This document shows positions 15,820 through 23,996 of a DNA stretch of 64,000 bases, piece after piece. The position numbers and the translations under genes were made by a program. How positions within the stretch are numbered: the first letter of the stretch is position 1; each line of letters begins with the position of its first letter. The DNA is from JAGPUQ01 sp049325095 (GTDB lineage: Bacteria; Pseudomonadota; Gammaproteobacteria; Pseudomonadales; Porticoccaceae). The notes beneath the pieces are model-generated. The model was not told the DNA's origin and made no database searches. It saw nothing but the letters and a program-made list of their open reading frames with translations. The DNA is taken from assembly GCA_049325095.1 (NCBI GenBank), contig JBMOPO010000035.1:1-64000 (forward strand), written 5' to 3'.

Positions 15820-18120
15820 ATGCACATGCCATTGAAGAAAACGAGACGAATCGGGAAGTACAAGCGCCCGCTGGCGGTAGGAGTTACCGCGCTGGCCCTG
15901 ACAACGGGGTTGCTGCTCGGCAGCGGCCTGGTGCAGGCCGATGACCTCGCCGCCGACATCGACGTCTCGTCCGGCGCCGATGCGGCAAGTAGCGTCGATG
16001 CGGTTACCGGCATCGATGCCGCTGTCGGCGATGTGGCGGCGAGCGCCGGTGCCGCCGCCGAGGCCGCCGCCGGTGCGGCGGGCGCCGCCGACGCAGCGGC
16101 CGGTGGCGCGGAAGCGGCTGGAGCGGCCGAGGCGGCCGGCGCCGCTGAAGCAGTGGTGGGTGGCGTGGATGCCGTAGATATCCCCTCCGGTGCCGGCGAG
16201 GTAGCCGAGGTCAGCGCCTCGGCAGAGGCCGCCAGCAGCGCCGGCGCCAACGTCGACACCGCGGGCGAAACGGCTACCGCCGCGGCTGAATCCTCTGCCA
16301 GCGCCTCGACCCAGGCCGGGAGCGCAGCGGCCAGCGCGGAAAGCAGCGCGGGGGCGACCCTGACCTCCCTGGACGACAGCACCTCAGCTTTCGCCTCGGC
16401 CGACGCCAGTGCTTCCAGCTCCATCGGCGACGGCTCGGCCAGTGCCGAAAGCGGCGCTGCGGCCAGCGCCGGCACGACCCTGGGTGACGCCGCCTCCACC
16501 GCCGAGGCTTCGGCAACTTCCGAGGCCACCGCCTCGAGCGCCATCGGCGATGGCACGGCCAGTGCCGAAAGCGGCGCTGCGGCCAGTGCCGGCGCGACCC
16601 TGGGTGATGCCGCCTCCACCGCCGAGGCTTCGGCAACTTCCGAGGCCACCGCCTCGAGCGCCATCGGCGACGGCTCGGCCAGTACCGAGAGCGATGCTTT
16701 CGGCAGTGCTGAGGTGTCCTCCGGCGACGACGCGAACACCGCTGCCACCGATGCCGGCGGAGTCACCGACACCACCGACACCGAGGGTACTGCCGGCGGA
16801 GTCACCGACACCACCGACACCGAGGGTACTGCCGACGGAGTCACCGACACGGGGGATACCGCCGAGGGTACGGCTGGTGTCACCGGGTCGGCCGATGGCG
16901 ACGCCGGCGCCGCCGTCGATCCAGCCGATGCCGACGGCCCGACCCATGACCTATCGGTAAGCGCCACCGGCAGCAGTACCGCCCAGGGGTTCAGCGATGA
17001 CGGCGGTGCCGTATCGGCCAGTGCCGGCAGCGAGGCTACTGCCAGCATCCAGAGGGACGCCGACGGCGTGCTCAGTGGCACGGCAACCAGCGGTGCGCAA
17101 GCCGAGGTCGCCGCCGATTCGGGAAGCGCGACCACGTCGACCACGGCCACCGGCCTGGCCGGTGCGGAAAGCAGCGGCCTTGGCGCCGAGGTTGCCGCGA
17201 CCACCTACAGCGAAGCCACAGCGGAAATCGGCGATACAGGTACCGCAGAGGCCTCAGCCCAGGCCGGTGCCAGCACCGCTTCGGCCGCCAATGAGCACGG
17301 GGGGCTGGCCGTCGCCGAATCGCTCGCCATGGCCCAGGCCGGCGCCGGCGACGCCAACGGTGTCAGCCAGGCCGCTGCCGCCGCCTCCTCGGCGGCCGCC
17401 GCAGCCTTCGGGGTCGCCAGCGACGGCTCGGTGAACGCGGCGGTATCCACTGCGGTGGAGGCAGCGGCCAACTCCGCGGTCATCGCTACCGATGCGGTGC
17501 GCAACATCGCTCAGGCCAGCTCGCTGGCCGAGGCGGAAGCGAGCGTCGGCACGGCGGGCCAGGCGGCGGCGGAAGCCCGGGCGGCGGCCCAGGCTGCGGC
17601 GGAGGCTGCGGCCCTCGAGGGCACGCCGCAGGCTGAAACTGCCGCCCAGGCAGCCGCCGAGGCCGCCAGTCGGGCTCAGGCCACCAGCGAGTCGGCCGCC
17701 GCCTTCGTCCGCGCACATTCCACCGCCTGGAGCAAAACCATCGACACCCCCCACATGACCAAGACCATGGCCGGCAGCCACAGCCTGGCCAACGCCGGAG
17801 GCGGGAACCACGCGCTGGCACACTCCATCGCCCAGGCCAAGGCCATGCACACGCCCGGCAATACCTCGGCGAGCGCCATGAGCCGGTCCCTGGCCAAGGC
17901 GCGCGGCGAGGCCGAGGCCGAGGCCAGCGCATCGGCGGAGTCCGGCCTGAACGCGGAGGGTACTGCGGAAACCCAGGCCACGGCCGCGGCGGAAACCTCC
18001 GCCGGGGCGACCGGTTCGGAGGCCGACGCCGGGGTTCCGGCCCGGGCCGAAGCGGAATCCGGTGCCTGGGCGCGGATTGAATACGAGCCCGACGCAAGCA
18101 CCACCCAAGCGACCCAATGA
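15820..18120 (+). CDS. Giant secreted Ala/Ser-rich low-complexity repeat protein
   Basis: 766 aa. Residues 1-40 are a signal peptide (basic RRIGKYKRP, hydrophobic VTALALTTGLLLG, cleavage after VQA). The mature chain is almost entirely Ala, Ser, Gly, Thr, Asp and Glu, acidic and, as far as I can see, free of cysteine, with few aromatic residues. It contains an exact-length 40-residue tandem repeat (16441-16680, two near-identical copies plus flanking degenerate units: ESGAAASAGATLGDAASTAE and so on) and a 13-residue AGGVTDTTDTEGT repeat (16753-16856). A His/Met-containing segment sits near residues 630-690. There are no C-terminal anchor, LPXTG or PEP-CTERM motifs. No known family fits; silk-like, biofilm or surface-layer roles are guesses. 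The ATG follows CAGGAGAACC. It is driven by the sigma-54 promoter at 15633. Confidence 0.8.
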   Translation: MHMPLKKTRRIGKYKRPLAVGVTALALTTGLLLGSGLVQADDLAADIDVSSGADAASSVDAVTGIDAAVGDVAASAGAAAEAAAGAAGAADAAAGGAEAAGAAEAAGAAEAVVGGVDAVDIPSGAGEVAEVSASAEAASSAGANVDTAGETATAAAESSASASTQAGSAAASAESSAGATLTSLDDSTSAFASADASASSSIGDGSASAESGAAASAGTTLGDAASTAEASATSEATASSAIGDGTASAESGAAASAGATLGDAASTAEASATSEATASSAIGDGSASTESDAFGSAEVSSGDDANTAATDAGGVTDTTDTEGTAGGVTDTTDTEGTADGVTDTGDTAEGTAGVTGSADGDAGAAVDPADADGPTHDLSVSATGSSTAQGFSDDGGAVSASAGSEATASIQRDADGVLSGTATSGAQAEVAADSGSATTSTTATGLAGAESSGLGAEVAATTYSEATAEIGDTGTAEASAQAGASTASAANEHGGLAVAESLAMAQAGAGDANGVSQAAAAASSAAAAAFGVASDGSVNAAVSTAVEAAANSAVIATDAVRNIAQASSLAEAEASVGTAGQAAAEARAAAQAAAEAAALEGTPQAETAAQAAAEAASRAQATSESAAAFVRAHSTAWSKTIDTPHMTKTMAGSHSLANAGGGNHALAHSIAQAKAMHTPGNTSASAMSRSLAKARGEAEAEASASAESGLNAEGTAETQATAAAETSAGATGSEADAGVPARAEAESGAWARIEYEPDASTTQATQ
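16441..16680 (+). repeat. 120-bp coding tandem repeat (two copies)
   Basis: Positions 16441-16560 and 16561-16680 are 120-bp units that differ at only a few bases; a diverged third unit starts at 16681 and a partial one precedes 16441. Because 120 is a multiple of three, copy-number change keeps the frame: each unit encodes 40 residues. Confidence 0.9.
16753..16856 (+). repeat. 39-bp coding tandem repeat (about 2.7 copies)
   Basis: Units at 16753-16791 and 16792-16830 are identical, encoding AGGVTDTTDTEGT; a third begins at 16831 with GCCGACGGAGTC and decays after about 20 bp. Identical copies suggest recent duplication. Confidence 0.85.
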
Positions 18121-18151
18121 ACCCTGGGGGTGAAACCCACAGCGACGAACC

Positions 18152-18189
18152 GGAACCGGGTGAGCGCACGGCAGCACTCACCCGGTTCC
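18152..18189 (+). terminator. 13-bp perfect hairpin between the two secreted-protein genes
   Basis: GGAACCGGGTGAG (18152-18164) and CTCACCCGGTTCC (18177-18189) pair perfectly around a 12-nt loop, 31 bp after the stop of the large repeat protein. There is no T-tract. It could stabilise the 3' end of the large mRNA and partly terminate, giving much more of the first protein than of those downstream. Confidence 0.65.
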
Positions 18190-18279
18190 CGAATGTCGGT
18201 CGGCGGCGCCGATGACCGCGCTCCGCCCGGGTCCCGAGTCAAGCCCCAGATCGATGCCATGAACCGCGAGGACGAGGCA

Positions 18280-18660
18280 ATGAACCTGATCGAGCGAGTA
18301 TCACCCCTATCCGCCATCGCGCTGTCGGCAGCGGCGCTCATCATCCTGGCCATTGGCGCCGCGCTGCGGCCGGTCACCGCCAGTGAGGCGCCGGCGGGCG
18401 GCGTGGTCAGTGCAACGGAACGCACCCAGCCGGGTTTCCGGACCGAGGCCCGGGCAAGCGCCAGGGCTTCGGCTGCGGCGACAGCGCAAGCCACTGGGGA
18501 ACGGGAATGCAGCGCCCGGTCCTCCGCGCTGGCGGAAGCGAAGTCGGGAAGGGATCACGACTACCAGGAGGACCACGACAGCGCGGACCAGTCGAGCGGC
18601 AATTGTCGCACCGAGTCGTCCTCCCGCGCCAAGGCCGGGTCGATTCCAAGTGGCGAATGA
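18280..18660 (+). CDS. Small secreted Ala/Ser-rich low-complexity protein
   Basis: 126 aa. The ATG at 18280 has GAGG 8 bp upstream; an in-frame ATG at 18259 lacks a ribosome site. Residues ~8-29 are a hydrophobic signal core (PLSAIALSAAALIILAIGAAL) with a likely cleavage after PVTA. The mature ~90 residues are again Ala/Ser/Thr-rich (ARASARASAAATAQATG) but contain two cysteines (ERECSARS; GNCRTES) and an acidic/His patch DHDYQEDHDSAD. Composition matches the large protein upstream, so I infer a partner or minor component. No known family. Confidence 0.65.
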   Translation: MNLIERVSPLSAIALSAAALIILAIGAALRPVTASEAPAGGVVSATERTQPGFRTEARASARASAAATAQATGERECSARSSALAEAKSGRDHDYQEDHDSADQSSGNCRTESSSRAKAGSIPSGE

Positions 18661-18747
18661 CGCACAAGGCTACGCCCTTTCGCGGCCCGGATTTGCGCCG
18701 CGCCAGGCACGGGGAGAGCAGGTACCAGGTACGGGGAGAACAAGTCG

Positions 18748-19686
18748 ATGGCAAGTCCAGTGAAGGCCCAGAGCGCGTGGTTGACCCTGATCCTGATCGG
18801 GGCCCTGTCCGGCTGCGCGTGGCTGGGGGACGGACTCCCCCGGGAACCCGGCCTGTACGCGGTGGAGAACGGCCGGCTGCAACGCCTCGACGGCGATCGG
18901 GACTGGGAGCGGAAGACCTGGACATCCCGCTCCAATTTCACCTCGGACATTTCCTTTCTGATTCGCGATCCGCGGCTGGATGCACCGGCCGCGGACCTGG
19001 ATCGCATCGTTCGACTGCACCGGGTCGGGTGGGTCCGCAGCGAAATCACCCGCCAGGGCGACATCCTTCCGGCGACGGGCAACCAATGGGTCGATGCCGA
19101 CCTTGACGAGCTGCGCGTGCCGGTGCGACTGCAAAGGGATGCGAAGAACGGGGAGGTGGTGCGGGCGATTCCCGAGCAGCCGCTGACACCGGGGCTCTAT
19201 ACCCTGCGGACGCAGTTCCAGGCAGCGGGCACCGCCACCAGATTCGGCGTCGGATGGCCGGCGGTGGATCAGCGCAGCTATGCCGCCGGGCACTGCGTCG
19301 ACCGCTACCCCGACGGCCCGGTCCGCTACCGGACCTGTGCCGAGCAACAGTCGGCCATCGCCAGCGCCTTGCTGAAGGTGCATCTCGTCAAACCCGAGCT
19401 ACGCGATCTTCCCGGCCAGGGCCGACAGTTGATCGTCAAGGGTGTGGTGATCAACACCTCGGACCGCCGCCACCGGATTCCCCCGTTGACCGCCCAATTG
19501 GTGACCGACCGCGGAATCGTCGTCGAACGCTGGGAATTCCGTGCCGACGCCCCCGAGTTGCCGCCCGGGGCCTCGGCGTCCTTCGAGAGCCGGCTGGCCA
19601 ATCCGCCGGCCGGCGCGACCGACGTGCACGTGACCCTTTCGCCATTCGATTCACGTCTGGACACCACCGCAGCTACCCCCTGGTAG
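18748..19686 (+). CDS. Predicted outer-membrane lipoprotein of the sigma-54 locus
   Basis: 312 aa. Residues 1-22 form a lipoprotein signal with the lipobox LSGC; Cys23 would be lipidated, and the next residue (Ala) does not signal inner-membrane retention. The body alternates polar and hydrophobic residues like a beta protein (GLYAVENGRLQRLDG; KGVVINTSDRRHRIPPL; ELPPGASASFESRL). The last third resembles an immunoglobulin-like fold used for protein contacts. A Cys pair in CVDRYPDGPVRYRTC may form a disulfide. GGGGAG precedes the ATG by 9 bp. It lies between the secreted proteins and the outer-membrane barrel, as expected for an assembly or export accessory. Function unknown. Confidence 0.7.
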   Translation: MASPVKAQSAWLTLILIGALSGCAWLGDGLPREPGLYAVENGRLQRLDGDRDWERKTWTSRSNFTSDISFLIRDPRLDAPAADLDRIVRLHRVGWVRSEITRQGDILPATGNQWVDADLDELRVPVRLQRDAKNGEVVRAIPEQPLTPGLYTLRTQFQAAGTATRFGVGWPAVDQRSYAAGHCVDRYPDGPVRYRTCAEQQSAIASALLKVHLVKPELRDLPGQGRQLIVKGVVINTSDRRHRIPPLTAQLVTDRGIVVERWEFRADAPELPPGASASFESRLANPPAGATDVHVTLSPFDSRLDTTAATPW

Positions 19687-19716
19687 TCCACACAAACCAC
19701 CAAGGAGCAACCACCG

Positions 19717-20565
19717 ATGAAAGCCACCATCCTTTCCCGCACTTCGGCGTCGGCCGCAATCGCGCTCGCCGCGGGCCTGTTTCCGCACCCGGCGGCGGGT
19801 TCCCCCTGGACCAGGCCCGACGGCAGCCTGCTGATACTCCTGCCCACGAGCTATACCTACGTGGACGAGTCGTTCGACGGCCAGGGTGACCGCGAGGATC
19901 GGCCGGACGAATTCACCATGACGGAATTCAGTCCGCTGATCGAATACGGAGTCACCGACTCGTTCACCCTGGGGATGCAGCCCAAGTATCGAAAAGTGTG
20001 GATAGAGGACGCCGACGGCTCCACCGACAGCAATTCCGGTCTGGCGGAATCCGATTTCTTCGTCCGCCAGCGCCTGTGGAGCCGGGACGAAGCCTCGCTG
20101 GCGGTCCAGTTGGGGGTCAAGGTGCCCATCAGCCCGGACGAGAATGCCAATGTCGCCCTGGGGCGCGACCAGTACGACGGGGAAATCGCACTGGCCTACG
20201 GCAATCGCCACAGCCTGGGCGGCGGCCGCATCTTCTACAGCGGCGAGGCCGGCTACAACAAACGCTGGGAGGTGCCGGCAGACGAGGCGTTCTTCAACGC
20301 CTTCATCGGCTGGGCTCCGGGCGACTCGTCCTGGTCCTTCATTCTGCGCTCCGCGAATACCCTGAGCGTAGGGAACGACGACGACGGCTCGGAAGTACTG
20401 ACCGCGTTTCCGGATTACAACCGGCATGACGCGCAATTCATGACCAGCTACCGATTCTCCAATTCGGTATCCCTGGTGGGCGGTGTGTCGACCACCTTCG
20501 CCGGAGAGAATGTGGGGGTCGGCCAGACCGGGTTCATCGCCCTGTCCGTGCCCTACTGGTTCTGA
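19717..20565 (+). CDS. Predicted outer-membrane beta-barrel (transporter/MetA-deg-like)
   Basis: 282 aa with a cleavable signal (cleavage near AAG/SP, residue 28). The mature chain is a succession of amphipathic strands (SLLILLPTSYTYVDESF; FSPLIEYGVTDSFTLGMQPKY; GGRIFYSGEAGYNKRWEV) and ends in ALSVPYWF. A terminal Phe is the Bam recognition signature of outer-membrane barrels. The 'EYGVTDSFTLGMQ' wording is like the phenol-degradation MetA family of small barrels. AAGGAG lies upstream of the ATG, and the 30-bp gap to the lipoprotein gene suggests one operon. It could be the exit pore or anchor for the low-complexity proteins; this is inference. Confidence 0.75.
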   Translation: MKATILSRTSASAAIALAAGLFPHPAAGSPWTRPDGSLLILLPTSYTYVDESFDGQGDREDRPDEFTMTEFSPLIEYGVTDSFTLGMQPKYRKVWIEDADGSTDSNSGLAESDFFVRQRLWSRDEASLAVQLGVKVPISPDENANVALGRDQYDGEIALAYGNRHSLGGGRIFYSGEAGYNKRWEVPADEAFFNAFIGWAPGDSSWSFILRSANTLSVGNDDDGSEVLTAFPDYNRHDAQFMTSYRFSNSVSLVGGVSTTFAGENVGVGQTGFIALSVPYWF

Positions 20566-20588
20566 CGATCCCCGCGCGCGGCGATCGA

Positions 20589-20618
20589 GGCGCCGGCCCG
20601 CATCACCGGGCCGGCGCC
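20589..20618. terminator. 12-bp GC hairpin between convergent genes
   Basis: GGCGCCGGCCCG (20589-20600) pairs perfectly with CGGGCCGGCGCC (20607-20618) around a 6-nt loop. It lies in the 70-bp gap between the barrel gene and the convergent response regulator, so it probably ends both transcripts, although no T-tract is present. Confidence 0.6.
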
Positions 20619-20635
20619 CCGCCCGGCGCGTCGGT

Positions 20636-21991
20636 TCAATTCCCCTCCGCGCCCCTGCTGCGGAAATCGGCGGGGTTGATGGCATGGCGCCTGACCAGCT
20701 TGTGGAGATCGGAGCGGTTGCGATCGGCCAGTTCGGCTGCCTGGGTCATGTTGCCGTTGGTGACGGAGAGCAGATGGATCAAATACTGGCGCTCGAAGTT
20801 CCTGCGGGCATCGCTCAGTGAGCGAATCCTCGGCAGGGTATCGACCGGCAGCGCCTGTTGCACCAGATCCTCCGGTATCACTGGACCCCGGCTGAGGGCG
20901 AACAGCCGCTCGATCACGTTCTGCAACTGGCGAACGTTGCCCGGCCAGTCGTAACCCAACAGCACCCCCAGCGCCTGGGCGGACAGCCTCTTTTCCGGCT
21001 TGTTGGTTCGCCTGGCGATTTCCGACAGAAAGAAATCGGCGAGCAGCGGAATATCCTCGCGCCGCTCCCGCAGCGGCGGAATATGCAGCCCGACGACGTT
21101 GATGCGGTAAAACAGGTCCTCGCGGAACCGCCGCTCGACAATGGAGCTTTCGAGATCGACATGGGTCGCCGAGATCACCCGAATATCGATATCGATATGC
21201 TCGCTGGCACCCAGCGGGCGCACCTTGCCTTCCTGCAACACCCGCAGCAGCTTGGCCTGAAGCTGGATGGGCATGTCGCCGATCTCATCGAGCAGCACAG
21301 TGCCTCCATGGGCGGCTGCGAACAATCCCTGGCGATTGCGATCGGCACCGGTAAAGGCGCCCCTGACATGTCCGAACAGCTCGGATTCCAGCAGTTCATT
21401 GGGTATCGCACTGCAGTTGATCGCCACGAACGGATTCCCCGCGCGCGAACTGTGCGCATGAATGAACTCGGCCAGCAATTCCTTGCCGGTGCCGCTCTCC
21501 CCGGTGAGCAGGAGATTCGCGTCGCTTTCCGCGTAAAGCCGTGCCTGTTCGAGCAATTCCAGCATGCGCGCGGATCGGGTAATCAGGCGGCCGTCGACCG
21601 GCGAGGCGGCGACCTGGCTACCGGGATTCAGACTGACCGCCTTCTTCAGAACGGACTGCAGCTCGCCCGGATCCACGGGCTTGGTCAGAAAGGAGAAGAC
21701 CCCCTTGACGGTGGCGTCCACCGCCTCGCGAATGGTGCCATGGGCGGTGATCATGATGACCGGAACGCTGGGCCACCGGTCGCGAACCCTGGCGAACAGC
21801 TCGATCCCGTCCATGGGCTCCATGCGCAAGTCCGTGATCAGCACCTGAACCGCATTGTTCTCCAACAGCTCCAGTGCTTCTTCCCCGGAGGCCGCAGACA
21901 GCGTCTTGTAACCGAAGGACTCGAGCCGGATCTCCAACAACTGGAGCAGCCCCGGATCATCGTCCACCAGGAGTACGGTGGCATTGTTCAT
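20636..21991 (-). CDS. glrR: Sigma-54-dependent response regulator, GlrR/QseF-like
   Basis: 451 aa. Receiver domain 1-120 with the acidic cluster VDDD and phosphoacceptor Asp54 (LITDLRM). AAA+ domain ~135-375 with Walker A GESGTGKE (164-171), GAFTGA sigma-54 contact loop (211-216) and Walker B LLDEIGD. The C-terminal Fis-type helix-turn-helix reads AAELADRNRSDLHKLVRRH, closely like enterobacterial GlrR (NRTxxYKLLxRH). The start at 21991 overlaps the upstream lipoprotein gene by ATGA. Order kinase-lipoprotein-regulator equals glrK-qseG-glrR. The TGTT-N10-AACA palindromes at 15451 and 15517 are its most likely targets. Confidence 0.9.
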   Translation of the reverse strand: MNNATVLLVDDDPGLLQLLEIRLESFGYKTLSAASGEEALELLENNAVQVLITDLRMEPMDGIELFARVRDRWPSVPVIMITAHGTIREAVDATVKGVFSFLTKPVDPGELQSVLKKAVSLNPGSQVAASPVDGRLITRSARMLELLEQARLYAESDANLLLTGESGTGKELLAEFIHAHSSRAGNPFVAINCSAIPNELLESELFGHVRGAFTGADRNRQGLFAAAHGGTVLLDEIGDMPIQLQAKLLRVLQEGKVRPLGASEHIDIDIRVISATHVDLESSIVERRFREDLFYRINVVGLHIPPLRERREDIPLLADFFLSEIARRTNKPEKRLSAQALGVLLGYDWPGNVRQLQNVIERLFALSRGPVIPEDLVQQALPVDTLPRIRSLSDARRNFERQYLIHLLSVTNGNMTQAAELADRNRSDLHKLVRRHAINPADFRSRGAEGN

Positions 21992-22533
21992 GGCACAACC
22001 TGCCTTTGGTTCATGTCGCCGATGTCCGTTTCGATCTCTCGTATTCCATCGACGGTTTTTTCCAGCTCGCTTTTCAGGTGTTGATTGCGGGTTTCCAGGA
22101 TGCGATTGCTTTCATCGAATGCCCGGATCAGGTCGATCAACCGGCGCTCCGCCGCGGACAGATCCGCGATCCGCGAAGCCTCACCGAGCGACTGGCGCAG
22201 CAAACCGGGCGTCAGCGCGGGCTGACAACTGGCCAATATCATCTTTGCCATCCTGGCATGGCGGGTCGCCGCATCGCCGTTGCCATCGAGCCGCTTGAAC
22301 TCCGATTTCTGTGCATCCGGCGAAAGGCGGCACAATCGTTCGCGTTCGGCGAGCCAGTGTTCGACTCCCGGCGGTGCGGTTGTCGTGCAGTCCTCGCGGG
22401 CGGGGCGGGTCTGCACCTGTGCGTGGTTTGCGTTCGATCGGGTATCCGGCAGCGGAGATCCCTGCTGACACCCCTGGATCGCCAGGCAAAGGACCATCGC
22501 GATTGATCCCCGGCAGGCACCATGCTTTCTCAT
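21988..22533 (-). CDS. QseG-like lipoprotein with C-terminal coiled coil
   Basis: 181 aa. The N-terminus MRKHGACRGSIAMVLCLAIQGC carries a lipobox-like IQGC, giving a lipidated Cys near residue 22. The C-terminal ~45 residues (ESNRILETRNQHLKSELEKT and on) form a coiled coil. Sequence similarity to QseG is not obvious by eye; the call rests on position between kinase and regulator, lipoprotein nature and coiled coil. In enterobacteria QseG contacts the periplasmic part of the kinase and is needed to activate it. Both gene junctions are ATGA overlaps. Confidence 0.7.
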   Translation of the reverse strand: MRKHGACRGSIAMVLCLAIQGCQQGSPLPDTRSNANHAQVQTRPAREDCTTTAPPGVEHWLAERERLCRLSPDAQKSEFKRLDGNGDAATRHARMAKMILASCQPALTPGLLRQSLGEASRIADLSAAERRLIDLIRAFDESNRILETRNQHLKSELEKTVDGIREIETDIGDMNQRQVVP

Positions 22534-23996
22534 CTCGTCACCACGGGAAAGTGCATCGTGAATTTCGTTCCGGCTCCGGGTACCGAAAAGGTCTCGATTC
22601 TTCCATTGAGCAGATGAACGCATTCCTGAACGATCGACAGACCCATCCCGGTTTTCGGCCCCTTTCCCCGCCGGTCGCCGGACCCGGAAAAGAACGGCTT
22701 GTAGATGTTGGCCAGGTCCTTCGGATCAATGCCGGGCCCGTTGTCGGAAACCACCAGTTTCCATTCATGATTTCCGGCACTCCACTGCACCTCTATGCGT
22801 CCACCGTGCGGCACGAATTGAAACGCATTGCCCAACAGATTCCTCAGGATCATCTCCAGCAGAACGGGGTCGGAACGGACGCTCGCCGGATGCCCCTGAA
22901 ATATCCAACTGACTTCCTTGTGCGGCCGGGACACTTCGAGTCGGTCACGGGTGGCCCCGCACAGCGCACGCATATCCACTGCTTCCCACTGGGCAATCAT
23001 CCCGTGGGAAACGGCATTGTAGTTGAGCAACTGCTCGATCAGGTGCTCGAGATTTCGCGCATTGGTCGTCAGCACCGCGAGGATCGCCCGCTGTCTCGGG
23101 GTCAGGGGTCCGGGGATCTCGTCAGCCAACAGGCTGCCGGCCTCGATGATCGCGGCAATGGGCGTCTTCAGTTCGTGGGTGACGTGCCGAATGAAGGTCT
23201 TCGTTTGCCGATCGCTGGCAATGACCTGCTTGCGCATCCATTCGAGATTCCTTCCCAGTTGGGCCAGATCCGAAGGGCCATGGATTTCGATGGGACTTTC
23301 CCAATCCTGCTCGGCCAGCAATCGGATCGCCTGGCTCAACCGCCACAGCGGACGGGCCACCCGGTAGGTCCCGATCATCATCAATGCCAGGGTCCCCGGA
23401 AGCGCAAGCACGGTGAGCAGGAAAAGCTGGTCCACGATCCGGTTGAATTCCCGTTCGCCCTCCATGAGCAGGCGATGCCGGTAGTTCTCCGCCCGGGTCG
23501 TCAGTTCTTCATGCAACGCAACGAGCAACTGCAACGCGGCCGACAGAGTCGTCTGATCGAGGTCGGGATCTCCCTGCAGTCTGCCACCGATCTCGCGCGC
23601 GGTTTCGAGCAGGGCATCCATGGTCTGGCGGCTGTCCGGATCCGCCAGCAGCGGGCGGAGTGCATCGACGCCGGTTTTCGTCGACTCGATTTTCTGCAGA
23701 TAGAGATTCAGGAGGCCGGGCTCCTGCAACAGGGCGTATTGCCTGGAGAGGCGCACCATTTCCTTGACGTCATCCGCCATGGCTGCGCTACTGGCTTTGA
23801 CCAGTTCCACGCGCTCCAGCAACCCGTGCTGGCGGGCGTTTTGACGTTGCATCGACAGGGTTGCATAGCCGACTGCCACAAACAGCGGGAGCACCGCCAG
23901 TACCGTGGCTGCAACCCACTGCTGCAGCAGCGAAAACCGGCCCCCGAACACCTTGGGTGCGGGCTTGGCTTGCGGGCCGCGGGAAAGTTCTTTCAT
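22530..23996 (-). CDS. glrK: Sensor histidine kinase, GlrK/QseE-like
   Basis: 488 aa. Two membrane helices (~28-48 and ~190-212) enclose a ~140-residue helical periplasmic sensor. A HAMP linker (~213-262) is followed by the dimerisation helix with phosphoacceptor His274 (HVTHELKTPIA). The ATPase domain has N-box NLLGNAFQFVPHGG, DNGPGID and TGMGLSIVQECV. Overall layout and operon partners match GlrK, which reports envelope stress in enterobacteria. It is first in a three-gene ATGA-coupled operon. A -10-like TAGAAT (minus strand, 24029-24024) with a weak TTATCG 16 bp upstream may be its promoter. Confidence 0.88.
   Translation of the reverse strand: MKELSRGPQAKPAPKVFGGRFSLLQQWVAATVLAVLPLFVAVGYATLSMQRQNARQHGLLERVELVKASSAAMADDVKEMVRLSRQYALLQEPGLLNLYLQKIESTKTGVDALRPLLADPDSRQTMDALLETAREIGGRLQGDPDLDQTTLSAALQLLVALHEELTTRAENYRHRLLMEGEREFNRIVDQLFLLTVLALPGTLALMMIGTYRVARPLWRLSQAIRLLAEQDWESPIEIHGPSDLAQLGRNLEWMRKQVIASDRQTKTFIRHVTHELKTPIAAIIEAGSLLADEIPGPLTPRQRAILAVLTTNARNLEHLIEQLLNYNAVSHGMIAQWEAVDMRALCGATRDRLEVSRPHKEVSWIFQGHPASVRSDPVLLEMILRNLLGNAFQFVPHGGRIEVQWSAGNHEWKLVVSDNGPGIDPKDLANIYKPFFSGSGDRRGKGPKTGMGLSIVQECVHLLNGRIETFSVPGAGTKFTMHFPVVTR

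Noticed and set aside
15780..17204. 474-codon open frame antisense to the secreted repeat protein
   Set aside because: It is a mirror of GC-rich Ala/Ser codons, has no ribosome site and no natural composition. The plus-strand frame has signal peptide, ribosome site and promoter.
18703..18742. Near-direct repeat CCAGGCACGGGGAGAGCA / CCAGGTACGGGGAGAACA, at first taken for a second sigma-54 promoter
   Set aside because: GG and GC have the right spacing in the first copy, but the -12 part reads GAGC, not TTGC, and the second copy serves as the ribosome site of the lipoprotein gene.
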